A DNA stretch of 60,532 bases from Rhypophila decipiens (taxonomy: Eukaryota; Ascomycota; Sordariomycetes; Sordariales; Naviculisporaceae). Of this stretch, positions 44,106 to 53,989 are shown in pieces. The first letter of the stretch is position 1. Each line of letters begins with the position of its first letter. The notes under the pieces are model-generated. The model was not told the DNA's origin, did not search any database, and worked only from the letters and a program-made list of their open reading frames with translations. The position numbers were made by a program, and so were the translations under genes. The stretch is from the NCBI GenBank assembly GCA_033297075.1, contig MU858262.1:1-60532 (forward strand), given 5' to 3'.

Positions 44106-45681
44106 GGTTCCTGGGATGGATGAGTATGGTCGCTCAAGACTGGACTGAACGGCGTGGGAGAAAATGGATTCTTGCTTCTTCGGCGTCCCCTTTATCCTCA
44201 GGCCGAATGTTGTGGCCAAGGAACAAGATTGCTCATAACATGTCTGACGTGGACTAGATGTGGCTATAAAACAGACCCACCTCTCAACGAAATAGGAAGG
44301 GAAGTACGGCTTGATGACCTTGTAGGATTCACCATATGCGCCAACCACCCGCCCATGGACCAGCACGTGAGTAAGATGACCAGTAAAGAGAGCAATATAA
44401 GACCTTGTCATCTTGGCTTATGGCTGTTGACAAGGTACCTGCATATAAGCAGGACACCAACTGCATCGACAGGTTTGTTGATCTTGATCTTGAGCTGCCG
44501 TTTTGTTCTATGTTGGCGTCGGTACTGCGCGGATTCTAGTCTTGGATGGAGATACAGCATTCTACGGTGAATAAAACATCGAAGAGCGTTGATGAACTAT
44601 AAACAGGCCCTTTACAAGCCAAGTAAATGCATTGTCTCTACAATAAAAACGCATTAGCAAAGTCGCTGGCAGGCCTAGCAACCTTGTTTAACAAGTGTAC
44701 AACTTGCCTATTCACTGTAGAATACTGTAAGCCTGGCCAGAAGCGAGCTGCAGAACCTTATTACATCGCAAACTAGAAAACTCCGTTATTGGCAGATTGC
44801 CTGGTTGTCTCTAAGGCATTTCTTTCGTCACCGTGCGGTTTTGCTATCCGATTGACTTGCACTGGTGCCTTGGATATAGATAGAGCTCCTAATACGGGTT
44901 AGTAAACCAAGGAAGGTTGAATTCATTAACTTATTCCAGGCTATTTTACTTTGTTAAAGCACTGTAAACCAATGGAGGTTTTAGCATTCCTTGGTCCCTG
45001 ATTCACAGCCTCTAACCCTATCCCTTGTGCAGACGGTCCTGGACCAAGGAATTAAGAGGAGGGCCAACCTTGCTTTACTCTAGCCATTTTGTTTTGGCCT
45101 TTGCTTTGCCCTCCTTTACTTTACTTTGGCCTTGGCTTGGTTGTCTTAAGGACCGAAAGGTGCAGCACCGCCGCTGGCCAACATAAATGGCCGGCGCTCG
45201 ACCCGAGTTGGTACATTCTATCTCCGTAGCTTCTTCTTAGCCCCATAGGGACTTATCATAGCATTTCCCCTCTTATGGGAAGCCTATGCGGGCCTTGGCT
45301 CTGCATATACGTATTCGTTTATGGCTCGGATAGGTCGGATGGGGTTCCCGGGCCGGCTGTTCAAAGGTACGTTCTAATTATTGTGCGCGATGCTATCCCG
45401 TCATTAGCTAGCTGCCGCTGGCATGTCAAACCCAAGTAGTAACTGCCTCTACAACACCCACAGCATCGCTAAAAGTCCCATTTGGAGCATTGACTTGCAT
45501 ATGTGGCTGGGTCCTACATGAAGCCGGTGAGGGGTGCTTGCCTCCCTCTACCCCTTATATACCGCGGCGGAGAGGACATTGCCGTCTAATACTGTCCAGA
45601 AGCACTCTAGGAAGTGTTAGATGCTCCAAGTAATTCATCAAGAAATAAAAGGCCACCCTACAAGTCAGAGCCTTGGCTATA
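44106..45681. other. divergent promoter region of P450 and methyltransferase
   Basis: A 1.6-kb non-coding interval. It contains a TA-flanked MITE-like element (44555-44727), a 12-bp inverted repeat ATTCCTTGGTCC / GGACCAAGGAAT with a ~48-bp spacer near 44988-45060, and TTTACTTTACTTTGG-type repeats near 45110. No gene was found. Confidence 0.55.
44555..44727. mobile_element. mariner-type MITE (173 bp, TA duplication)
   Basis: The left end CAGCATTCTACGGTGAATA and the right end, read in reverse complement as CAGTATTCTACAGTGAATA, are 19-bp inverted repeats with three differences or fewer. Both ends are flanked by TA (44553-44554 and 44728-44729). CAG ends and TA duplications are typical of Tc1/mariner-derived elements. 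No coding capacity. Confidence 0.65.
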
Positions 45682-46548
45682 ATGTCGAGGCAATCACGCT
45701 CAGCGACGGTCGGTTCATACACCTTGCCCTCTCATCTCGATGGGGACGGTCGCCGTCTGAACCAGCAACACGAGGTCTTCCAGTTACGGTTCTCGTCAAA
45801 CCTCATCACCACAAAGTCTCTTCCTGCGGACTTTTCGGGAACTGTTCTCGACATCGGTACGGGCACCGGTATCTGGGCAGCCGAGTTTGCTGCCAAATAC
45901 CCGGCATCTTCGGTCCTAGGGATTGATCTCTTTGCACCATCCATCACCCCGGTTCCCGCCAATTGCCGCTTCCAAGTGTTAAATGTTGAGGATATTGACG
46001 ATGATGGGAAAATCCTTGCCCACGGAACCTTCGACATCATTCACACCCGGATGGTCTTTTGTGTTCTCCGCCACGGGCGGAAAGTCTTGCAGATGTGCTT
46101 CCACGCTCTCAAGCCGGGAGGGGTTGTCGAGTTCCAAGAGAAGCAAGACCCTTACCGGAGTGATGATCCAAGCGCGGAAGCTCAGGACACACCGCTTTTG
46201 AGACATGGACGACTGCGCACCAAAGCAGCTATGAACTGTGGGCTGGATCGAGCCGTGGCTAACAAAGTGCCAGGTTGGATGCGGGAAATGGGTTTCAGTG
46301 ACGTTCAAGTGAAGGAGTGGAAGATACCAATTGGCGAGTGGATGGACGGTAGAGACATGAAAATTGCTGGGCAAAAGTTTAGGGAGTGTCTAGAGTGGGG
46401 AACGCTGGGAATATGCAAGAGTGTTTTCATGGAAGGCCTGGGCTGGAGTGAACAGCAGGTCTTGCACAATGTGACGGATACCGTCGAGGATCTTGGTAAT
46501 GGCCGTGTTTACATGCTGGTTTTGGTCATTTCTGGGACCAAAGTTTAG
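45682..46548 (+). CDS. SAM-dependent methyltransferase, LaeA-like
   Basis: A single exon encodes 288 residues from ATG 45682. Before the core, RRLNQQHEVFQLRF is the marker stretch of fungal LaeA-like/TAM-type methyltransferases. Motif I is VLDIGTGTGIWAAEFA from residue 55, followed by SSVLGIDL (acidic residue for the SAM ribose). FDIIHTRMVFCVLRHGRKV and the post-motif ALKPGGVVEFQEKQD follow. Family members act either as tailoring enzymes or as global regulators of secondary metabolism. Inside this small cluster an O- or N-methyl tailoring step is the simpler guess. A start 9 bp upstream would need TTG. Confidence 0.87.
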   Translation: MSRQSRSATVGSYTLPSHLDGDGRRLNQQHEVFQLRFSSNLITTKSLPADFSGTVLDIGTGTGIWAAEFAAKYPASSVLGIDLFAPSITPVPANCRFQVLNVEDIDDDGKILAHGTFDIIHTRMVFCVLRHGRKVLQMCFHALKPGGVVEFQEKQDPYRSDDPSAEAQDTPLLRHGRLRTKAAMNCGLDRAVANKVPGWMREMGFSDVQVKEWKIPIGEWMDGRDMKIAGQKFRECLEWGTLGICKSVFMEGLGWSEQQVLHNVTDTVEDLGNGRVYMLVLVISGTKV

Positions 46549-47829
46549 AGGTTAGGTCTGTGTAAGCAAGATAACTCTAGTACCCGAACGTATGTGGTGG
46601 CGCAGGCGAAGGCTCGAAGCCGTCCTATCCTTCGAAAAATCTATAGCATTATCTCATTGATCATGTCGGAATCCTTTTCTGGAAAGGAGAGCGAATTTTA
46701 GAGTCTGGACTGGCAAACCACCGATACGATGGCTGTGTCATTATATGGAGTCCGTAACACGGCATGACGGAAATACACAATCAGCCGTTCTGGGACTCTG
46801 TGTATTACATGTACTTACTTGCCAGTTGTGCAACACATACATGTACGTTTTCTCCGTCTCACTCAGCACATACTACACATACCCGGAGCCTCGGGTTCTC
46901 GTCCACTCAGCCGCTGTCAGCATATCTGCCATGTCTATGCTTACATGTATCGACTTGCAGACTGGATGGGTGCCACTACATGGTCATGTCCCTCCGTCTT
47001 CAGGTTTAAACCGATATATCCGCGTTTCGGGCTTTACGGTAGTCGGCCCACTACCATAGCGGATGTTACAAATCACCCTGCTGACAAACATTGGTCCCTC
47101 GAGCTCTTCATTACATCGGGGTTTAAATTTCCCGCTAAGCTAGTAGTAGCCCTAACGAGCTCCAGGTCTTTCTTCGGACCTAAGAGAATCTCCCCGGATC
47201 ACATCTCACCGTCTTTTCGGCGAAACGGTATGCAGCTGTTGCCAGAGTTGTGTAACATGGAACCATCGACCAATTATTCGTGTACCAGAGGGGCCGAGGG
47301 CGAAGCCGCCACCCACGACAGCATGCGAGGCATCAACACGGGAGGCAGAATCACTGATGAGTTGCTAGAAGAGGCATTTCACCGCTTTGCTAATCTGCAA
47401 GCCTGAATGGGCCGGAAGAGACTAGCTGTGCCTGTGTGTATTAATACAGAATACAGCATTCCACGGTAAATAGTCAAGCTGCTGTACAATCCGAAGATGA
47501 AGGGACTTTGATAGTGACTTCCAATCCCTCAGTTGATTGTAACTAAGACCACAATATGCTAGAAAGTGGGCGCTGATACTACAAGAAAGAGGCAATGGCA
47601 AAAGTCACTCACAGGGTCAATATTTCCCTTGCTCATAACTTGACAGCTTGGCGTCGGAGGCTGTAAAAGTCTGAAAGGCCATCGTGATATGGGCTATCTG
47701 AGAAAAGATAAAAAGGGCGTTTCCACCCATGTTCCGAGATCTCGACTCCTTTAGAGGACAACAGCTTCCACAACCGTCAAAGTCATCAGAGAACGCAATT
47801 TCAAGGCAATCCACTGTTAGATCCTTACC
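46549..47829. other. intergenic upstream of the fusion gene
   Basis: It contains several frames up to ~195 codons (46819-47406) of low credibility. Near the start of the fusion gene are a truncated MITE end (47453-47490) and a CGAGATCTCG palindrome (47735-47744). Confidence 0.5.
47453..47490. mobile_element. single end of the mariner-type MITE
   Basis: CAGCATTCCACGGTAAATA, then GTCAAGCTGCTGTACAA, aligns over ~36 bp with the reverse-complement right end of the element at 44555-44727. No opposite end was found. It lies ~350 bp upstream of the fusion gene. Confidence 0.5.
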
Positions 47830-50715
47830 ATGGCTATCACCAGTACTTCTGGAGCCCCCCTCCAACCACCGGCCCATTTTGCTCTTGTTGTCAGGTCTCT
47901 CCCAAAAGTTACGGCTGAGGACCGTGACAAGATCCTCAAGGATGTCGAGTACAACGTCTTTGCCTTTCCCGCCGGCCTTTTGACGTGTGACTTTCTCTCA
48001 GACTCGGGCACTTCTGCCATGACTGATTTTCAGTGGGCAGCCGTAATGCGTGGAGACGAGAGTTATGGCCGAAACTGGGGGTACTACTGCCTGCTTGAGG
48101 TTTTCCGGGACATCTTTGAGCGAGGGAGTCAACATCAGCAACGTGCCATCCGAGACGTCTTGGCTGGAACTGTCGCCCCCATGAGTGAGGCAGACTTCTA
48201 TCGGTCCAGGCTCCTGGGATTAGCCTCTCAACGCGGCTTTGTCAATGGCGGCCACCATCAACTAGCTCGACCCAACTTCTTCATCGTTCCCCAGGGACGC
48301 TGTGCCGAGACATTGCTCTTCTCCACCATGAGCTCCCTCATTGCTCGGGAGAGACAAGACCCTGCCCCACGCTCGCCCGTCATCATCAGCAACGGCTTCT
48401 TCGACACCACCGGAGCGAACGCCAAGGCGGCTGGGTTCGAGTTGCAGACCTTTACTCAGCCAGGCTTGACTGACCCCTTCCCCCAAGACCTCATCGGCAA
48501 GGAGAACAACTTTAAGGGGAATCTCGACTTGGAGGCGACCCAGGTCTTTCTGAGCAACAACGCAGGGCGTGTCAGTATGCTACTGCTGACCATCACAAAC
48601 AACTGGGCCGCCGCTCAGCCCGTGTCCATGACCAACATCCGAGGCGCGGCCTCCCTTGCCAGAACCTTCAACATCCCATTCTTCTTCGATGCATGCCGCT
48701 TTGCCGAAAACGCTTACTTCATCCAGCGGTATGAGGATGGATATGCCAACGTCGATATCCTCGACATCGTCAAGGAGATGTTTTCTTACGTTGACGGATT
48801 CACCATCAGCCTCAAGAAGGATGGGCTAGCCAACATGGGCGGGGTTCTCTGCTTCCGCGACGAAGGCGTCTTTGCCCAGCGGTACCAAGGAGTCGGCATG
48901 CTTCTCAAGGAGAGCCAGATCCGATGCTACGGTAACGACTCGTATGGCGGCATGAGCGGACGAGACCTGATGGCGGCCGCGGCGGGTTTATACCAAGTGA
49001 CCAAGACGTCATACCTCGCCAACCGTATTACTCAGGTCCAACATTTCGCCGAAAGGTTGCTGGCGGAGGGCATCGCTGTGCTCTCTCCGCCCGGTGGGCA
49101 TGCCGTCTACCTCGATATGGATGCCTATTTCTTTGGATGCGCTAGGAAGCCAGAGGATTTTGCGTCAGCGGGTTTTACCATTCAGCTTATCCGAGACCAT
49201 GGAATTCGGGCGGCCGAGGCTGGGCCCTTTGGCTGGGAATATGATCTAAAGGCGGCCGACGATCCGGAGCGCGCCAAGATACCCAACCTGGTGCGGTTTG
49301 CTGTGCCTCGCAATGTCTACTCGGACGAACATATCAGTTACACCGTCGCTGCGATCAAGGACTTGCATAAAAGGAGGCATACCGACATCCCGAATGTTGT
49401 CATTACCAGGGGTAAAAACATGCGCCTTCGTCACTTTTCTGCAGGTCTCAAGCCCATCATGCCAACAACAACTACCAAGGGAGCCTGGCTGGATGAGGCC
49501 CAAAGGTCACTTGGAAATCTCTTCCAAGCAGTCGGACTTGACCAAAATGGGAGAAAGGAGCTGTCCAAAGCCCTTACAGTCGTCATGGGCGCCTGGGGTC
49601 AGACCCCCGTTGAACAATCTTCTTCCTGGACATCCAGTGTGGGCAACGATGGCTCCCCGATCGAATTTTCCGTTGCCGTGGATCCCACCACAGGCGAGGC
49701 AGAGCTTCGACTTCTTGCCGAGGCGCAACCAAGTCCCTCTGACAAGACGAACAACAACTTGAACCATCTCTGGGCCCGTCTCAGCTCGGCCGCCCTGAAG
49801 CTCAACGATACCATCTCGGCAGAATACAAGCCTTCCATCTCGTTGGCTCGATTTTCCCAAATCCGGGATCTCTTCCTGCCTTCCTCGCTTCCCGCCGACA
49901 AGCAGACGATAAAACTGGCAGCATGGCACAGCTTTGCCTATTCGGCACGCAAAGGTCCGCAATGGAAGCTTTACCTCGACCCTTCCAACGCTGCCGATGG
50001 CTACACCGCCCTGTCATCCACTCGCGAGGCCTTCACCCGTCTTGGGCTGTATTCTGCATGGAAAAGCGTGGAATCCATCCTCGGACCGTCCGATTCGGTG
50101 GTGTACTTCTCGCTGGATCTGACTGGGAAAGTCGACAGCAGTGCGCGGGTCAAGGTGTACATGGCTCATTCTGTGGACAAACAACAAATGACGCCTGCAA
50201 CATTTAGATCACAAGCTGCCATCATCGCAGACAAGCACGCCAAACTGTGTGGGCACTATCCAGAGAGTATCCCAGTAGACGGGTATGAAATCCAACGCTT
50301 CATCGCGGCAATGTCAGGCCCGGATTTCGACAAGACAGACTTGGATCTTGGCAATCGGAAACCGCTGCTCAGCTGCTTTGCTTTTACCACAACACGCAGC
50401 GATCGAGAGGCCCCGACAGCGGTGCTAGCAAACACAACAGTCCACTTCCCCATGGATGCATATGTCCCAGATGACGAGGAAGCCCATCGACGGACCGAGG
50501 CGTACTATTCAGCATCTGCAAACGAGGCAAAGGATATATATAACAAGGTCCTAGGTGCCGTGCAGACGAGACCTCTCAACAAGGCCAAGGGCATCCACGC
50601 TTGGGTGAGTTTGAAGCAGAATGTCACTTCCAAGACGGGATCCGATGATACGAAGAAAGGAGCTGGGGTGGAGAATACCTTTTACTTTTGTCCCGAGATC
50701 CTTGGAGGGAAGTGA
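47830..50715 (+). CDS. tryptophan indole-lyase / aromatic prenyltransferase fusion
   Basis: One intronless exon encodes 961 residues. Residues ~1-541 form a fold-type I PLP lyase of the tryptophanase/tyrosine phenol-lyase family. FFDACRFAENAYF has D287 for the pyridine N, and ISLKKDGLANMGG has K330 as the PLP lysine. The C-terminal RLRHFSAGLK has H535, the histidine typical of tryptophanase where tyrosine phenol-lyase has Phe; the phenol-lyase Arg before the GxF segment is Ala here. Residues ~550-961 match the DMATS aromatic prenyltransferase fold: SPIEFSVAVD with E612, WKLYLDPSN with K713/Y715, YFSLDLTGK, ARVKVYM with R773/K775/Y777, TVHFPMDAYVPDDEEA and HAWVSLK. Expected chemistry: L-Trp to indole, pyruvate and ammonia, then transfer of dimethylallyl (or a longer prenyl) to indole. 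It is cytosolic, without signal peptide. Prenyl length and position are unknown. Confidence 0.9.
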   Translation: MAITSTSGAPLQPPAHFALVVRSLPKVTAEDRDKILKDVEYNVFAFPAGLLTCDFLSDSGTSAMTDFQWAAVMRGDESYGRNWGYYCLLEVFRDIFERGSQHQQRAIRDVLAGTVAPMSEADFYRSRLLGLASQRGFVNGGHHQLARPNFFIVPQGRCAETLLFSTMSSLIARERQDPAPRSPVIISNGFFDTTGANAKAAGFELQTFTQPGLTDPFPQDLIGKENNFKGNLDLEATQVFLSNNAGRVSMLLLTITNNWAAAQPVSMTNIRGAASLARTFNIPFFFDACRFAENAYFIQRYEDGYANVDILDIVKEMFSYVDGFTISLKKDGLANMGGVLCFRDEGVFAQRYQGVGMLLKESQIRCYGNDSYGGMSGRDLMAAAAGLYQVTKTSYLANRITQVQHFAERLLAEGIAVLSPPGGHAVYLDMDAYFFGCARKPEDFASAGFTIQLIRDHGIRAAEAGPFGWEYDLKAADDPERAKIPNLVRFAVPRNVYSDEHISYTVAAIKDLHKRRHTDIPNVVITRGKNMRLRHFSAGLKPIMPTTTTKGAWLDEAQRSLGNLFQAVGLDQNGRKELSKALTVVMGAWGQTPVEQSSSWTSSVGNDGSPIEFSVAVDPTTGEAELRLLAEAQPSPSDKTNNNLNHLWARLSSAALKLNDTISAEYKPSISLARFSQIRDLFLPSSLPADKQTIKLAAWHSFAYSARKGPQWKLYLDPSNAADGYTALSSTREAFTRLGLYSAWKSVESILGPSDSVVYFSLDLTGKVDSSARVKVYMAHSVDKQQMTPATFRSQAAIIADKHAKLCGHYPESIPVDGYEIQRFIAAMSGPDFDKTDLDLGNRKPLLSCFAFTTTRSDREAPTAVLANTTVHFPMDAYVPDDEEAHRRTEAYYSASANEAKDIYNKVLGAVQTRPLNKAKGIHAWVSLKQNVTSKTGSDDTKKGAGVENTFYFCPEILGGK

Positions 50716-51211
50716 GAAGGCTTCAGTTCGTGGGATGGGAAAGAGGGTATAAATGGCTTTTCAAGTCCTCATATTTTAAACATATAGCACTTTTCACAGA
50801 TACATCCAAGAAATGGAGAATACGCATAAGACAGTCGTTCTTGGCGCCTACACAATGGCGTGCATATAATCAAGTGTGTCATAGGGCACCTGATTCATCA
50901 AAAGCCGCGGATAGGCGAAGCCTGACTCGTTGGCCCAGCATCCCTCGGGTTGCCATCAAGACACCAGCAAGGACCTCCCATGCTCTCCACGTGGTTTCGG
51001 ATCCAGGTCCCCACCCGTTTCTGGGTCAAACATGGCTCCAACACCATGCCACGGCCGAGTTTCGGGAATCTCGGGGCTCGTGTTTCGAAATTTCTCTGCA
51101 TCCGTTTTTAACTTCGTCCAGGCTAGCTCAGGCCGTCTGCCCATACTACCATACACATGTACCTTACCTCATGTCGAAATACTCGGAAGAAAACAACACC
51201 AAGAAGAAGAG
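50716..51211. other. intergenic between fusion gene and regulator
   Basis: 3' region of the fusion gene and promoter/5' leader of the Zn2Cys6 gene. Open frames here only extend the regulator frame without better starts. Confidence 0.55.
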
Positions 51212-53989
51212 ATGGAGCCATCTCCGCAGCAGCAATCACAGCAAGCACCGCCAACACCGGATGACGTACCCTATGACACAGCACTGGTCAGCGAAATCCT
51301 GAAAGCCAAGCGAAAATCACGCGGCATCAAGTCGTGTTTCCCGTGTCGCCACCGCAAAGTGCGCTGTGATGGCGGCATCCCCTGCTCCAACTGTGTCCGT
51401 CGGGACCATGCCTCATTGTGTCGAACGGCGGTGCCCAATTCCGCCTCTGGCACCACAGGCATGCAGTCAACGTCTTCTCAGGCTCATCGGCCGAGTGCGC
51501 CATCGATCGATTTGCTCATGAACCCAGTTACCAGCGAAAACCGCATCTCGCCACTCTCGGGAGCCGACTTCTTCCAGGGAACAACAGCTCATGGCATGAG
51601 CCAGTGCCAGTCACCAGCAGCCCAGCAGGGCGGAGGATTTCCGCCAACTCAAACGTTGCCTGGCTTGGCTGATATTCAATCCGTCTCATCGCCCTTCTCA
51701 TCATCGGAGCTTGGATGTCAGGATGTTCAGCACACCATCAGAGGACTCGAGAAGATCGAAGAGCAAATAGCCACGCTCAAAGCTGAGCTGCTCGGGCGAC
51801 GGCATGGATATGACACGCAGTCTACACCAGCAGCGTCGTTTTATGGCACTGCCACGCCTCCCAACCACCACGAACCTCTGACTCAGTCCACCTCGTCCAA
51901 ACGCCGATGGGGGAGGAGGTACATTGAAGGGGCGAGCGGCGCCGCCATTTTCCTCGGAGGACGAGCCGATCCTCCAGCTACCCTGGGATGTCATGACGAC
52001 CCCACGCCTCGCTCGACCGAAGACGCGCTTCACCTCGACAACATCATGCAGCCCGAATATTTTGCTCCCAGGACTTACCCCTTCACCAACCTCTGGACAA
52101 CTGAAGCTAGCTTACCGGATGTGTGTAGAACGCTGCCGCACAACTCGGATATTATACGGTATTGGCAGGCATTCGAGACGTATGTCTTTCCGTTTTACCC
52201 AGCTTTGGTAGCACTGGAGGAGTTTCGATCATCCATGTTCATGTTCCTGGGGCGACGATCTACGGCGGCTGCACCCAACACCAGCTCGGCATCTCCGTCG
52301 TTTGTGGAAACAACAGACCCTTCATGGCTGGCGCTGCTGTTTGCCGTGTTGGCCTGTGGAGCCCAGTTCTCTGACGACGCGGCCAAAGAGCGCGATCTGA
52401 GGTCAAAAGTCTTTAGTATGTTACTTTTTCCCGACAGAGTTCATGTTTCATGAGACCGACAGGATTAACAATACCAAGTCTGCTCTTCCTTCCAATGCCT
52501 CCGTACGGCCAATCTTTTCCACAAGACGGATATGAACCAGATCCAGGCCATGGCTCTGGTGGGGCACTCGTTGAGGAACAACCTCGAGACAAACAGCGCC
52601 TGGATCTTCATGGGTAAGTGACACCTTGTCTGATACTAGACTTATCCACACTGACAGCGTCTCTTCAAGGCACTACCCTCCGTCTGGCCCAGAGCATCGG
52701 TCTTCACGAGGCAGCTTCCATGCCTGTGCCAAACCAGCTTGACGAAGCGCAGGAGCGCCGCAAACGACAGGCCAAACATCTGTGGTACTTTTTCCCGCAC
52801 TCCCCATTCTCGGCGAAGCCGTCCACACGCCTAACGTCCCATTTTTGTTTCCGACAGGTGGACTCTAGTATGGCAAGATACCCTCCTCAGCATAACCTAC
52901 GACCGACCAACCACGTCAATCTTCACCACCACCGCCTGGACGGTCCCTTACAGCGCGTCCAGTCCCCCGTCGAACCAATGCCCCGAGCACAAACCGAAAG
53001 GCTACACCTTCGCCGAGGCAGTCTTTCACGTCTGCCAGATCCTGCTCGACCGTTCCAGACAAGAACATGCCACGGGTCCTTTGCAGTCCGGCACCCCAAG
53101 AACGGCCGAGATTCTCGAGCACAGCAAACGCCGCCTGGAACTGACCGTCCAGGAAGCAGCACCCTACTTCCGGGACGAGGCGTACTGCAAGACGATGCAA
53201 GAACATCTCGAACGACTAGCGCTGCAAATCCACGTTTCGTACGCAGCTTGTGCCATTTACCGGCTCTGCCTCGATCGGAACAATGGCACGTCAGGAGCAG
53301 GGTCCGAGCCGCCGCCTGCACCGTCCAACCCATCGGGCTACAAATGTCCCTGGAGCAGGGCAAAGCTCAAGGAAGAGTACATCGCCCACGCAGCCAAAGC
53401 AGTGCGCAGCTTCCTGGACATGTATCGTCTTTCGCCCAACGTCTGTCGCTCATGGGCATTCGTGCACAACGCAGTCAGCTGCGCCGTCACAGCAAGGAGG
53501 TTTCTGCCCGTTGTTCCGCAGCTCAATCCTGCTCCGCCGCCGCCGCCACCTCCTCCTCCCAGCCTGCCATCCGTCTCGAGAAGCCCCGGAGAGGCGCATC
53601 TAGGGCTGCTCCCCTATGACAGACGATCGAGCACCACGTCGGCGGGGATATCCAACCTCTTGAACAATAATGCCAGCACCAACACGAATACGGCCGCATT
53701 AATACCCATGCCAACGATGCAACAAGCTTCACATGCACCTCCCCCAACGACGACGACGACGACGACGACAACAACAACAACAAGCAACCCGTTCAGCACA
53801 ACCAGTAGTAACCACGAGTTCGAGAATCTAATCAGCGAGCTGATCACTGTGCTTGAACGGGAGGAGAAGCAGTCGGAATGGCGCGATGCGGATACGAATG
53901 TGCGCTATTTCGGGCCTTACTCGAGGGCACTGGGGTCGCTGAAGGAGACGTACTGTCAGGCTGGGTCTGGGTTCAAGGGCTGTTTCTAG
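51212..53989 (+). CDS. Zn(II)2Cys6 transcription factor, probable cluster regulator
   Basis: Four exons (51212-52415, 52479-52613, 52670-52784, 52858-53989) give 861 residues. The binuclear cluster is at 42-70: C42, C45, C52, C58, C61, C70 (CX2CX6CX5CX2CX8C) inside RKSRGIKSCFPCRHRKVRCD. A coiled linker (RGLEKIEEQIATLKAELLGR) follows. The fungal_trans (PF04082-like) domain has FPFYPALVALEEF, MALVGHSLRNNLETNSAW, GTTLRLAQSIGLHE and HLWWTLVWQDTLLSITYDRP. Low-complexity Pro8-9 and Thr11-12 tracts lie near 660-760. Intron 2 has two usable acceptors 12 bp apart (after 52657 and 52669); the later was chosen because it restores the family consensus. It follows the fusion gene by 0.5 kb and probably controls it. 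Confidence 0.9.
53746..53783 (+). repeat. (ACG/ACA) trinucleotide repeat in the regulator
   Basis: About seven ACG and five ACA codons in a row encode a poly-Thr tract. Length variation would be in frame. Confidence 0.85.

Noticed and set aside
44552..44573. 22-bp near-identical sites before the P450 and the fusion gene as a pathway-specific operator
   Set aside because: The two copies flanking 44555-44727 form inverted termini with TA duplications, and similarity at 47453 and ~31500 runs beyond the site. A MITE end is the simpler explanation; an operator role is kept only as a possibility.
46819..47406. 195-codon plus-strand ORF
   Set aside because: Composition is not protein-like, it starts without a good context and overlaps repeat-like sequence; no domain is visible.
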